Positions 34,601 through 42,352 of a stretch of DNA of 45,504 nucleotides are shown piece by piece. Made by a program: the position numbers and the translations under genes. The stretch is from DAOLCO01 sp964612555. GTDB taxonomy: Bacteria; Bdellovibrionota_C; UBA2361; SZUA-149; DAOLCO01. Within the stretch, counting starts at the first letter, position 1. Every line of letters starts with the position of its first letter. The stretch covers positions 1-45,504 of the forward strand of contig CAZTBW010000013.1 of the NCBI GenBank assembly GCA_964612555.1, written 5' to 3'. The notes beneath the pieces were generated by a model. It worked only from the letters and a program-made list of their open reading frames with translations. It made no database searches and was not told the origin of the DNA.

Positions 34601-36135
34601 CCAAAGAATCCGGTAGTTTTTTCACCGTGACCTTTTTCGACCGGCTTTAAAAGTGTTGCGCATAAAGAGGGGGAGAGAATCATGGCAACCAGTACTGATA
34701 AAGCCATGGCAGAGACTATTGTAATCGAGAACTGACGGTAAATGGCTCCGGCAGACCCACTGAAAAATGCCATGGGAACAAACACTGCCGAAAGAACCAG
34801 AGCGATACCGATCAGGGCTCCTGAGATTTGATCCATTGACTTTCTGGTCGCTTCCTTGGGGCTTAAGCCTTCCTCCGCCATGATTCGTTCGACGTTCTCG
34901 ACTACCACGATGGCGTCATCAACCAGAAGACCGATCGCAAGAACCATGGCAAACATGGTAAGAACATTAATACTGAACCCAAAGGCAGCCAGGACCGCAA
35001 AAGTACCAAGGAGAACTACCGGAACTGCAATTGTGGGTACAAGAGTAGCCCTGATATTTTGCAGGAAAAGGTACATAACAAGAAATACCAGTATCACTGC
35101 TTCTATGAGCGTTCTTACTACTCCCATAATGGATACCTTGACAAAGGGAGTCGTATCGTAAGGATATATAACTTCCACTTCGGGGGGAAGGAAACTTGCT
35201 AGTTCTTTCATTTTTGTTTTGATTGCATCGGCTGTTTCAAGAGCATTTGCTCCGGTTGCAAGGCTGACCCCCATTCCTACCGCCGGTCGTTGTTTGTATC
35301 TGACGATTCTTGAGTATCCTTCCGATCCGAGTTCTACCCGTGCCACGTCTTTGAGGCGAATTTGAGACCCGTCCGGATTCACTTTGATAAGTATTGAGTT
35401 GAAATCATCAACAGTTTTCAGTCTGGATTGGGCGGTAATGGTAGCGTTCAGTTGTTGTCCTTTGACGGCGGGTAAGCCTCCCAGTTGTCCCGAGGAAACG
35501 TCCATGTTTTGAACTTCGATTGCTCGTCTTACGTCCAGAACGGTCAGATTGTAACTGAACAGACGATCAGGGTCGAGCCATATGCGCATGGCGTGCTGAT
35601 CTCCGAAAACATTTACGTCACCTACGCCATTAGTCCGGGCAATAACTTCCTGAAGTTTTGATACGGCAATGTCGGCAAGCGTTTGCTGACTGATACTTCC
35701 GTCTGTGGTTGTCAAGCCTATTACGAGTAGAAAATTGTTATTGGATTTGGTCACCCGTACCCCGAGTGCCTGCACTTCTTGAGGAAGTTGGGTGAGTGCT
35801 GCCTGAATTTTGTTTTGCGTTTGTACCTGAGCGATATCCGGGTCTGCCTCAGGTTCAAAGGTTAAGGTGATAGTCATGGTGCCATCAGAGCTGGATGAGT
35901 TGAAATAACGCAGATAATCGATACCGGTTAATCTTTGTTCGATAATCTGGGTAACGCTGTTTTCAACCGTTTGCGCATTGGCTCCGGGGTAGCTGGCGTT
36001 GATGGCTACAGTGGGAGGAGCAATGCTGGGATATTGTTCTACCGGGAGTCTCAAAATAGAAAGTGCCCCCGCCAGCATGGTAACGATTGCCAATACCCAG
36101 GCAAAAACGGGACGATCAATAAAAAATCTTGCCAT
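31603..36135 (-). CDS. RND efflux pump fused in frame to its outer-membrane lipoprotein
   Basis: 1510 aa. Residues 1-~1030 are a complete HAE1/AcrB-type pump: DRPVFAWVLAIV start, proton-relay D406/D407 in IGLLVDDAIVVVENV and K937 in GLSSKNAILIVEF. Immediately after the last helix comes KSSKHH, a hydrophobic LLITSTLFL stretch and the lipobox L-S-S-C with C1049, followed by AIVGPDYKRPEL, the usual mature start of NodT/OprM outer-membrane factors, and a full OMF domain to 1510. No stop and no ATG, GTG or TTG lies in frame between MFYIF and C1049. I infer export of the C-terminal part by the internal signal and cleavage at C1049. AAGGAA precedes the ATG. The adaptor gene is immediately upstream on the same strand. 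Confidence 0.9.
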   Translation of the reverse strand: MARFFIDRPVFAWVLAIVTMLAGALSILRLPVEQYPSIAPPTVAINASYPGANAQTVENSVTQIIEQRLTGIDYLRYFNSSSSDGTMTITLTFEPEADPDIAQVQTQNKIQAALTQLPQEVQALGVRVTKSNNNFLLVIGLTTTDGSISQQTLADIAVSKLQEVIARTNGVGDVNVFGDQHAMRIWLDPDRLFSYNLTVLDVRRAIEVQNMDVSSGQLGGLPAVKGQQLNATITAQSRLKTVDDFNSILIKVNPDGSQIRLKDVARVELGSEGYSRIVRYKQRPAVGMGVSLATGANALETADAIKTKMKELASFLPPEVEVIYPYDTTPFVKVSIMGVVRTLIEAVILVFLVMYLFLQNIRATLVPTIAVPVVLLGTFAVLAAFGFSINVLTMFAMVLAIGLLVDDAIVVVENVERIMAEEGLSPKEATRKSMDQISGALIGIALVLSAVFVPMAFFSGSAGAIYRQFSITIVSAMALSVLVAMILSPSLCATLLKPVEKGHGEKTTGFFGWFNRHFNRSRDLYQKGSRYISGRKSRFFAIYGGLLAVMVFIFFRIPTSFLPDEDQGNMMMMINTPASSTAERTMDSVKQVESYLLENESDTIKHLFTVVGFSFAGSAQNAAIGFAGLHDWDERSKKEQHVFSLAQRTMQAFSQIKDATAFSFYPPPIRELGNASGFDFQLVDRSGHGHEELMKARGELLGKAAENPLLTAVRPNGLDDVPQYRLTIDNEKATAMGVSISDINQTLQSAWGSTYINDFVDQGRIKRVYMQADAPYRMLPEDINRWYVRNNAQEMVPFSSFSTAEWSYGSPKLERFNGLSSVNIQGAPAPGISSGVAMAQIQKIVNELPEGFGLEWSGLSYEERLSGAQTPALYALSILVVFLCLAALYESWSVPFAVMLAVPLGIIGTILTAWIAGKNNDVYFQVALLTTVGLSSKNAILIVEFAKDLYDEGHDLIEATLSAAKLRFRPILMTSIAFILGVTPLAIASGAGSASQNAIGLGVMGGMVAATTIAIFFVPMFYIFIQGLTSRKSSKHHLLITSTLFLSSCAIVGPDYKRPELNLPEHYNAESKLDADKVNLQKSDTPQIWWQSFKDPVLEDLIKLSSEQNLNIQIALQRVQQAKALSYNALADFLPVAGIFGQYIDNKTSAARFPGLATQGIEFQIYTAGVDVSWELDLFGRIARSFEAIRELENKAVFNSIDALNMLQSEIAIAYIQLRGAQNQKHIAETNAKNQNDTLSLLEKRFTSGIIGSLDLERAKAQNYLTRSKVVAYDTLINNALNRISSLLGKYPGDLPSDLKDIKPIPKYEGPVTISEPAQIIARRPDLRMAEAQAHSATAEVGLHMADLFPRISFTGALSRDARHIGDLDDRRAAEAYTFGPRITWAILDAPHIVSRIKASRRNAQAEVLTYQNSVIKALEEVDNSLVAIGNLQESLELLSNAAESSRKAEQIAKAQYEAGFISYLDLLLAQTSTLEAENTLAQAQIESSLSFVSLFKALGGAWEEEKTES

Positions 36136-36172
36136 TAGCTGTTATTCCTTGATGTTACCATTGTTTCTGCTT

Positions 36173-37309
36173 TTATATTTCATCACTGGTTGATGGTTGT
36201 ACTTTCATTCCCTCACGAAGTTTTTGGATACCCTCGATAACAATTGTTTCATTGTTCGAGATTCCTTCGGTGATGAGCCAGGAATCTTTCAGGGTCTGAC
36301 TTGTTTTTATCAAGCGTCTGGATACCGTGTTATCCTTGTTTACAACCCAGACTGAAAGTCTGGTATCGGCTCCACGTGTGGTTGCTTTTTGCGGTACGAG
36401 AATACCTTTAATTGAGGTAACATTGAGCTTGGTGCGGACAAACATTCCAGGAAGTAATAAGCCGTCCGGATTCGGGAATATAGATCGCAACTGTACTGAG
36501 CTTGTTGTTTGATCAACCGTAACATCTGCAAATTGAAACTCTCCTTTATGCGGGTAGGGGGTGTCGGAACCTTCAAGAAATAATTCTACACTGAGTTTTA
36601 AGTCGTTTCCGGCAAGTTGTCGCATGCGGAACAACTCACTGCTGGAAACTGCCATGTCTACGTAGATCGGGTCTAGTCTTGTGATTGTGGTAAGTGTTCC
36701 TGTCTGGTTCTGGGTTACCAGAGTTCCTTTTGTTACAAGAGATTTGCCGATATGACCGCTGATCGGAGCATATACTTTTGTGTAATCAAGGTTTATGGTT
36801 GCGGTTCGTACTGCCGCGTTTGCAATGGCGATATCGGCTTGAGCCTGGAGGAGACCTGCGGTTACGTCATCATAGTCTTGCTGACTGATTGCTTCTATCT
36901 TGATGAGCTCTTTAAATCGTTTTGCTTTTGCATCAATGGATTTTAAGTTGGCTTTGGCTTTTGAAAGATCAGCTTCTGCGCTCTGGAGCGCGGCTTCGTA
37001 TGGAGCTGCATCAATCTGATATAGTTGTTGCCCCTGTTCTACCTTACTTCCTTCCTGAAACAGACGCTCCGTGATAATCCCTGAAATCTGGGGACGGATT
37101 TCTGCAACTTCAAAAGCGGATGTTCTTCCGGGCAGAAACTCATGAATGTCTATTTCCTGCTTTGATATGATCTGGGTGCTTACGGCAATCAGAGGTGCTG
37201 TGTCCGTATCAGAAGATTGTGCTTGAGGTTGATTACCTGATCTCATTATGAGTGCCAAGGTTGCAAGAAGTACGAGGCTTCCCGAGGCAATGAGTAATTT
37301 TGGTTTCAT
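36173..37309 (-). CDS. RND efflux periplasmic adaptor (membrane fusion protein)
   Basis: 378 aa. Residues ~1-25 are a membrane anchor or signal without an obvious lipobox. The order is typical: a beta-barrel part (IRPQISGIITERLFQEGSKVEQGQQLYQID in two parts), a coiled-coil hairpin (~100-170), the lipoyl half DYTKVYAPISGHIGKSLVTKG, then the membrane-proximal domain. It bridges pump and outer-membrane factor. First gene of the operon, 37 bases before the pump-OMF gene and divergent from the TetR gene. Confidence 0.92.
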   Translation of the reverse strand: MKPKLLIASGSLVLLATLALIMRSGNQPQAQSSDTDTAPLIAVSTQIISKQEIDIHEFLPGRTSAFEVAEIRPQISGIITERLFQEGSKVEQGQQLYQIDAAPYEAALQSAEADLSKAKANLKSIDAKAKRFKELIKIEAISQQDYDDVTAGLLQAQADIAIANAAVRTATINLDYTKVYAPISGHIGKSLVTKGTLVTQNQTGTLTTITRLDPIYVDMAVSSSELFRMRQLAGNDLKLSVELFLEGSDTPYPHKGEFQFADVTVDQTTSSVQLRSIFPNPDGLLLPGMFVRTKLNVTSIKGILVPQKATTRGADTRLSVWVVNKDNTVSRRLIKTSQTLKDSWLITEGISNNETIVIEGIQKLREGMKVQPSTSDEI

Positions 37310-37402
37310 GAGTTAGGTCCCTTTGAGTGTGCAGTACAAACTTTCCGGCAGCCCTTTTCAGGGAAAGTTCGGAATGTCAGTGCGGTGTTATTTTTAATAA
37401 AC

Positions 37403-37451
37403 TTGACAAGTAGTATTTTAATAACATACATTCATGTATGTATGTTGTCAA
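37403..37451. promoter_or_regulatory. Face-to-face promoters sharing one TetR operator
   Basis: Operator: ACATACAT (37424-37431) TC ATGTATGT (37434-37441), within a 24-base AcrR-like site. Plus-strand -35 TTGACA (37403-37408) with a -10-like ATACAT (37426-37431) at 17 bases serves the regulator. Minus-strand -35 TTGACA (37446-37451) with TATGTT (37423-37428) at 17 bases serves the efflux operon. Both -10 boxes lie in the operator. Confidence 0.65.
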
Positions 37452-37534
37452 TTCTAAGCATTATAAATTATTTAGGGAAAATTTAACAAAGTAGCGTAAT
37501 GGTCTATTTTATATAAATTTACTAGGTATCTAAG

Positions 37535-38149
37535 ATGGCTCGAAAAAAGAAAGAAGAAGCGTTAGAGACTCGTAAGCGGATATTGTCTGCTGCGTCTCAG
37601 GTTTTTCTGGACAGGGGAGTTGCCCGGGCAAGTCTTAATGAAATTGCTGAAGTTGCCGGTGTTACTCGTGGTGCTGTGTATTGGCATTTTAAAAATAAGA
37701 CGGAACTGTTTATTGCCTTACAGGATATTCTTCACACACCATTTCTGGAGATGGTTTTACAGGATCTGGAGCATGAGCATCCTGACCCTTTGAACCAGTT
37801 GGAGGAGTTGGTTACACGGCTCCTGGAGGATATAGAGGATAATCTTGAAAAGCGTCAAATTTTTACTATTCTGATGCTCAAATGTGATTACTCCGGAGAT
37901 ATCCAGGATTTATTGGCAGCACAATCTGAGCGTCAATGTGAAGCCCGGAGGCTTTTTGATCAATATTTTGATAGAGCGAAAAGAAAGGGACATTTGTCTG
38001 ATTCGGTTGAACCATGCATTTTAACTTTAGCACTTTGTGCCTATTTGAGTGGCATTATTATGGAGTCTATTCGTCATCCGGATTCATTAAACCTCAGGAA
38101 ACAGTCGTCAGACCTTGTGCGTTTGTTCTTTTTAGGTATTCGTCGATGA
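37535..38149 (+). CDS. TetR/AcrR-family repressor of the efflux operon
   Basis: 204 aa. Residues ~8-60 form the TetR helix-turn-helix: TRKRILSAASQVFLDRGVARASLNEIAEVAGVTRGAVYWHFKNKTELF in segments. The C-terminal domain is the AcrR-like TetR_C ligand domain by pattern (LEELVTRLLEDIE, KRQIFTILMLKCD). Divergent orientation and the shared operator indicate that it represses both itself and the adaptor-pump genes, and that drug or stress ligands relieve it; ligand is unknown. Name acrR would be by analogy only. Confidence 0.9.
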   Translation: MARKKKEEALETRKRILSAASQVFLDRGVARASLNEIAEVAGVTRGAVYWHFKNKTELFIALQDILHTPFLEMVLQDLEHEHPDPLNQLEELVTRLLEDIEDNLEKRQIFTILMLKCDYSGDIQDLLAAQSERQCEARRLFDQYFDRAKRKGHLSDSVEPCILTLALCAYLSGIIMESIRHPDSLNLRKQSSDLVRLFFLGIRR

Positions 38150-38241
38150 TGGTGTCTGAAGAGAGTCGGTGAAGACAGTTCATTTTTCTTTTTATATAAG
38201 TTGATGTAGTATCACCTTGCCATTTTAAGGAGGATTTTGTG

Positions 38242-38634
38242 ATGAGTGATAGACCTGAAAGTTGTTTTTACACTGAAGATCATGAATGGATAAGGAAAGA
38301 GGGAGAGCTCTATGTAGTCGGTATTACTGATTACGCTCAGCAGGAGCTTGGTGATGTGGTATATGTTGATCTGCCACCTGTTGGAGCTGGTGTTAAGCGA
38401 CATGATTCGATGTTCACGATAGAGTCGGTTAAAGCGGTTAGCGATATTTATGCACCTCTGGATGGCGAAATTGTTGAGGTGAATGAACGTCTGAGTGATG
38501 AGCCTCAGCTGGTAAACGAAGCACCTTTTACTGATGCCTGGATGATTAAGATCAAAGTTACTGATGAATCTGCTTTGTCTGATCTTATGAATCGAGCAAA
38601 GTATGATGCCTTGATAGCTGAGATTTCCAAGTAA
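38242..38634 (+). CDS. gcvH: Glycine cleavage system H protein (lipoyl carrier)
   Basis: 130 aa from ATG 38242, with AAGGAGG at 38227-38233 giving 8-base spacing; GTG 38239 is adjacent. The lipoyl site is the Lys in MFTIESVKAVSDIYAPLDGEI. YTEDHEWI and ITDYAQQELGDVVYVDLP are typical. It carries the aminomethyl group between GcvP and GcvT. It is the only gene on this strand between the TetR gene and mdh, so gcvP must lie elsewhere. Confidence 0.96.
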   Translation: MSDRPESCFYTEDHEWIRKEGELYVVGITDYAQQELGDVVYVDLPPVGAGVKRHDSMFTIESVKAVSDIYAPLDGEIVEVNERLSDEPQLVNEAPFTDAWMIKIKVTDESALSDLMNRAKYDALIAEISK

Positions 38635-38768
38635 GCTACCTGACTTTTTCACAATTAACTATAACTAAATATTTGGATTTATGGGGACTTTGTGCTATTT
38701 ATCTGCGCATCAGAACCCCTTCGTTTTTATACTTATTTAGTGTTTCTAATTAGTTAGGCTTATTTATC

Positions 38769-39698
38769 ATGAGAAGAAAGAAAATTGCTCTTATTGGTGC
38801 TGGAAATATTGGTGGTGCCCTTGCGTATCTCGCCCTGATAAAAGAGATGGGGGATGTGGTTCTTTTTGATGTGCTTGAAGGTATGCCTCAGGGAAAGGCA
38901 CTTGATTTAAGCCATGCGATTCCTGTTCTTTCTACTTCCTCAAGTATAATGGGCACAAATTCCTATGAAGATATTGCAGGTGCTGATGTGTGCATCATTA
39001 CTGCCGGTATCGCCAGAAAGCCCGGGATGAGTCGTGATGATCTTTTAGCGACAAATGCAAGTATCATGACTTCAGTTGCTGAAGGGATAAAAAAATATGC
39101 ACCTGAAAGTTTTGTGATAGTGGTTTCCAATCCGCTTGATGCAATGGTTACGCTTTGTCAGAAAAAAACCGGATTTCCTGCCCAGCGGGTTGTCGGTATG
39201 GCAGGGGTACTTGATTCAGCGAGATACCGTGCTTTTCTTGCAGAAGAGATAGGGGTTACTCCGGAGTCAGTGAATGCGATGGTACTTGGTGGTCATGGTG
39301 ATACCATGGTGCCAGTTCGCTCTCATACTTCAGTGAATGGAATTCCAGTTAGCAATTTTGTGTCATCTGATCGTCTTTCTGAGATTGAAAAGCGAGTGCG
39401 TGGTGCGGGTGGTGAGGTTGTCGTTCTCTTAAAGACGGGTTCTGCATATTTTTCACCTGCTGCTTCTGCTATTGAAATGGCTGAGAGCTATCTTTTAGAT
39501 CAGAAGAAGGTGCTTCCATGTGCTGCATGTTTAAATGGTGAATATGGGTATAAGGATCTCTATATCGGTGTTCCGCTTGTTATCGGTGCAGGAGGGATTG
39601 AGAAGATAATTGAAATTGAGCTTACTGATTCTGAAAAGAAAGAACTTGCAGTGAGCGCAGATGCAGTAAAAGAACTTGTTGCGGTTCTTCCTTCTTAA
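38769..39698 (+). CDS. mdh: Malate dehydrogenase (LDH-like type)
   Basis: 309 aa. KIALIGAGNIGGALAYLA is the NAD loop; ITAGIARKPGMSRDDLLATNA contains the substrate loop; VVSNPLDAM and GGHGDTMVPVRSH hold the catalytic His. It belongs to the LDH-like malate dehydrogenase group rather than the E. coli type. It reduces oxaloacetate or oxidises malate in the citric acid cycle. First gene of the mdh-sucC-sucD series. Confidence 0.94.
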   Translation: MRRKKIALIGAGNIGGALAYLALIKEMGDVVLFDVLEGMPQGKALDLSHAIPVLSTSSSIMGTNSYEDIAGADVCIITAGIARKPGMSRDDLLATNASIMTSVAEGIKKYAPESFVIVVSNPLDAMVTLCQKKTGFPAQRVVGMAGVLDSARYRAFLAEEIGVTPESVNAMVLGGHGDTMVPVRSHTSVNGIPVSNFVSSDRLSEIEKRVRGAGGEVVVLLKTGSAYFSPAASAIEMAESYLLDQKKVLPCAACLNGEYGYKDLYIGVPLVIGAGGIEKIIEIELTDSEKKELAVSADAVKELVAVLPS

Positions 39699-39745
39699 GT
39701 ATTTTTACAGATAAAAGATAATTAGAAAATAATGGTGAACGCATA

Positions 39746-40912
39746 ATGAATTTACACGAGTATCAGGCAAAGAGCTTATTATCAAAATACAAGGTTCCTG
39801 TGCTTCCCGGTTTTCTGGCGTACACTCCTCGTGAAGCGCAGAAAGCGGCGGTTAATCTTGGTTCAGGTGTGTGTGTGGTAAAGGCACAAGTTCATGCCGG
39901 AGGAAGAGGTAAAGCAGGAGGAGTGAAACTTGCCAAGTCTCCTGATGAGGCGTTTCAGCATGGTGAGTCCATCATTGGAATGAAGCTGGTATCTCCGCAG
40001 ACAGGTGCTGAGGGTGTACTGGTAAGAAAAGTCTGGGTAGAAGCGGGTGCTGCTATTGATAAAGAGTATTACCTGAGTCTGATAGTTGATCGTGAAAATG
40101 CATGTGTCTCAATTATCGCATCGGCTGAAGGTGGAGTTGAGATTGAAGAAGTAGCTGAAGCCCATCCTGAAAAAATTCTTACCGTTCGTGTTGCGTTTGA
40201 AAGTGGTTTTCAGGATTTTCATGCGAGAAAAGTTGGATATTTTTTAAATATTCCGAAAGCAGAGATGAGAGCGTTTGGTGCTTTGTTAAAGAACCTCTAC
40301 ACAGCATTTCGTGGAGTTGACTGTACCATGCTTGAGATCAACCCTTTGATTCGGACAAAAGAGGGTTCTTATATCTGTCTTGATGCAAAATTGAGCATTG
40401 ATGACAATGCACTTTTTAGGCAAAAAGAGGCGTTCAATTTCATGGACTATGATGAAATTGATGAGCGTGAGATACGGGCAAATGAATTAGGTATTAACTA
40501 CGTTGCGCTTGATGGTAACATTGGGTGTATGGTTAATGGTGCGGGTTTAGCCATGGCTACGATGGATATCATCAAACAGGCAGGTGGTGAACCTGCGAAC
40601 TTTCTTGATGTTGGAGGTGGGGCGAGTGAAGATCAGGTGCGGGAAGCGTTTCGCCTTATACTTCAGGATACATCAGTTAAGGGTGTTCTGGTGAATATTT
40701 TCGGAGGTATTATGCGTTGTGATGTTATTGCTGCCGGGGTGATTGCCGCTGCAAAGACATTGAGTATCTCAGTTCCGCTGGTGGTTCGGCTTCAAGGGAC
40801 TAATGTTGATCTTGGAAAAAAAATGCTTGCTGAATCCGGGCTGAAGATTATCCCTGCTGATGATATGGATGAGGCAGCGAAGAAGATCGTTGAAGCGGTT
40901 AATCAGTCGTAG
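39746..40912 (+). CDS. sucC: Succinyl-CoA synthetase beta subunit
   Basis: 388 aa, standard length. It has an N-terminal ATP-grasp domain (MNLHEYQAKSLLSKYKVPV, VVKAQVHAGGRGKAGGVKLA) and a C-terminal ligase-CoA domain (FLDVGGGASEDQV, VNIFGGIMRCD). It makes a nucleoside triphosphate from succinyl-CoA with SucD. It starts 47 bases after mdh. Confidence 0.96.
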   Translation: MNLHEYQAKSLLSKYKVPVLPGFLAYTPREAQKAAVNLGSGVCVVKAQVHAGGRGKAGGVKLAKSPDEAFQHGESIIGMKLVSPQTGAEGVLVRKVWVEAGAAIDKEYYLSLIVDRENACVSIIASAEGGVEIEEVAEAHPEKILTVRVAFESGFQDFHARKVGYFLNIPKAEMRAFGALLKNLYTAFRGVDCTMLEINPLIRTKEGSYICLDAKLSIDDNALFRQKEAFNFMDYDEIDEREIRANELGINYVALDGNIGCMVNGAGLAMATMDIIKQAGGEPANFLDVGGGASEDQVREAFRLILQDTSVKGVLVNIFGGIMRCDVIAAGVIAAAKTLSISVPLVVRLQGTNVDLGKKMLAESGLKIIPADDMDEAAKKIVEAVNQS

Positions 40913-40973
40913 TTTTTTACTCCAGGGGGGGTCATTGAGAATGTTATTTAGGAAGGATATCTAAGGAGATTGC

Positions 40974-41846
40974 ATGTCAGTTTTAGTTAATTCGGATACC
41001 AGATTAATCACCCAGGGTATTACTGGTAAGTCTGGTCTGTTTCATTCAAAGGGCTGTAAGGATTATGGTACCAAACTTTCAGGAGGGGTTACTCCTGGAA
41101 AGGGTGGTTCAGAGATCGAAGGATTTCCTGTGTTTGATACGGTAGAGGAAGCGGTGAGAGAGACGGGTGCTAATGCTTCCATGATATTTGTTCCTCCTCC
41201 GTTTGCGGCAGATTCAATAATAGAGGCTGTTGATGCAGGTCTTGAGCTTGTAGTCTGTATTACTGAGGGTATCCCGGTTCAGGACATGCTTGCAGTAAAG
41301 AGTTATCTTAAAACTACCTCTACAAGACTTATTGGTCCAAACTGTCCCGGGATTATCACTCCTGATGAGTGCAAGATTGGTATTATGCCGGGTCATATAC
41401 ACAAGAAGGGTTCTGTGGGAGTTGTTTCCCGTTCTGGTACCTTAACTTATGAAGCAGTTGGGCAGCTCACCAAGCGTGGTATCGGGCAGTCCACTTGTAT
41501 CGGTATAGGGGGAGACCCTTTGAATGGAACTAACTTTATTGATTGTCTTGAGCTTTTTACGAATGATTCTGAAACAGACTGTATCGTCATGATTGGTGAG
41601 ATTGGTGGTACTGCTGAGGAAGAAGCCTGTGAATGGATTAAGAGTAATTGCAAAAAGCCTGTTATTGGCTTTGTTGCGGGTGCTACTGCTCCTCCTGGAA
41701 GGAGAATGGGACACGCTGGTGCTATTATAAGTGGTGGTAAAGGAACTGCAAAGGACAAGTTTGATGCCATGAAGGCTGCCGGGGTGCATACCGTTTCATC
41801 TCCTGCGGATATGGGTAAAATGGTAGCTGAAGTAATGGGTATTTAA
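40974..41846 (+). CDS. sucD: Succinyl-CoA synthetase alpha subunit
   Basis: 290 aa. The CoA-binding domain begins ITQGITGKSGLFHSKGC, followed by GGVTPGKGG and GPNCPGIITP. The phosphohistidine is in GRRMGHAGAIISGGKG. AAGGAG precedes the ATG. It forms the catalytic dimer with SucC, 61 bases upstream. Confidence 0.97.
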   Translation: MSVLVNSDTRLITQGITGKSGLFHSKGCKDYGTKLSGGVTPGKGGSEIEGFPVFDTVEEAVRETGANASMIFVPPPFAADSIIEAVDAGLELVVCITEGIPVQDMLAVKSYLKTTSTRLIGPNCPGIITPDECKIGIMPGHIHKKGSVGVVSRSGTLTYEAVGQLTKRGIGQSTCIGIGGDPLNGTNFIDCLELFTNDSETDCIVMIGEIGGTAEEEACEWIKSNCKKPVIGFVAGATAPPGRRMGHAGAIISGGKGTAKDKFDAMKAAGVHTVSSPADMGKMVAEVMGI

Positions 41847-41908
41847 ACGTATAACGCACAATTTTTAATATAGTAACATAATGGATAAACAGTAAGGTAA
41901 GAAGACAT

Positions 41909-42319
41909 ATGGCAGTTGAAAGAACACTTTCTATCATTAAACCTGATGGGGTTAAGAAGAATGTTATTGGAAAGATATTAAGCAGGTTTGAAGATGCGGG
42001 GCTAAAAATAGTAGCTGCAAAAATGCTTCAGCTTGATGAAAATCTTGCGGGCTCTTTTTATGAGGTTCATAAAGAACGTCCTTTTTATAAAGATCTGGTA
42101 AGTTTTATGACTTCAGGTCCTGTGCTTGTGTCAGTTCTGGAGGGTGTAAATGCAGTGCAGCTTAATCGGGATATTATGGGTGCAACGAACCCAAAGGAAG
42201 CAAAGCCAGGTACTATTCGTGCAGATTTTGCAGAAAGCATTGATGCAAATACTGTTCATGGGTCTGATAGTCTTGAAAACGCTAAAATAGAAGTAAATTT
42301 TTTCTTTCCTGATCTGTAG
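41909..42319 (+). CDS. ndk: Nucleoside diphosphate kinase
   Basis: 136 aa, slightly shorter than the usual 140-143. ERTLSIIKPDGVKKNVIG, DIMGATNPKEAKPGTIRADFA and the catalytic His in NTVHGSDSLENA identify it. It equilibrates nucleoside triphosphates. Gene order after sucD suits use of GTP or ATP made by that enzyme. GTAAGG lies near the ATG. Confidence 0.97.
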   Translation: MAVERTLSIIKPDGVKKNVIGKILSRFEDAGLKIVAAKMLQLDENLAGSFYEVHKERPFYKDLVSFMTSGPVLVSVLEGVNAVQLNRDIMGATNPKEAKPGTIRADFAESIDANTVHGSDSLENAKIEVNFFFPDL

Positions 42320-42352
42320 TTATTCGGGGAAAGAGGATTTGGAGCGCATACA

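Noticed and set aside
41442..41789. Minus-strand frames opposite sucD
   Set aside because: Antisense shadows of a certain gene with no ribosome site.
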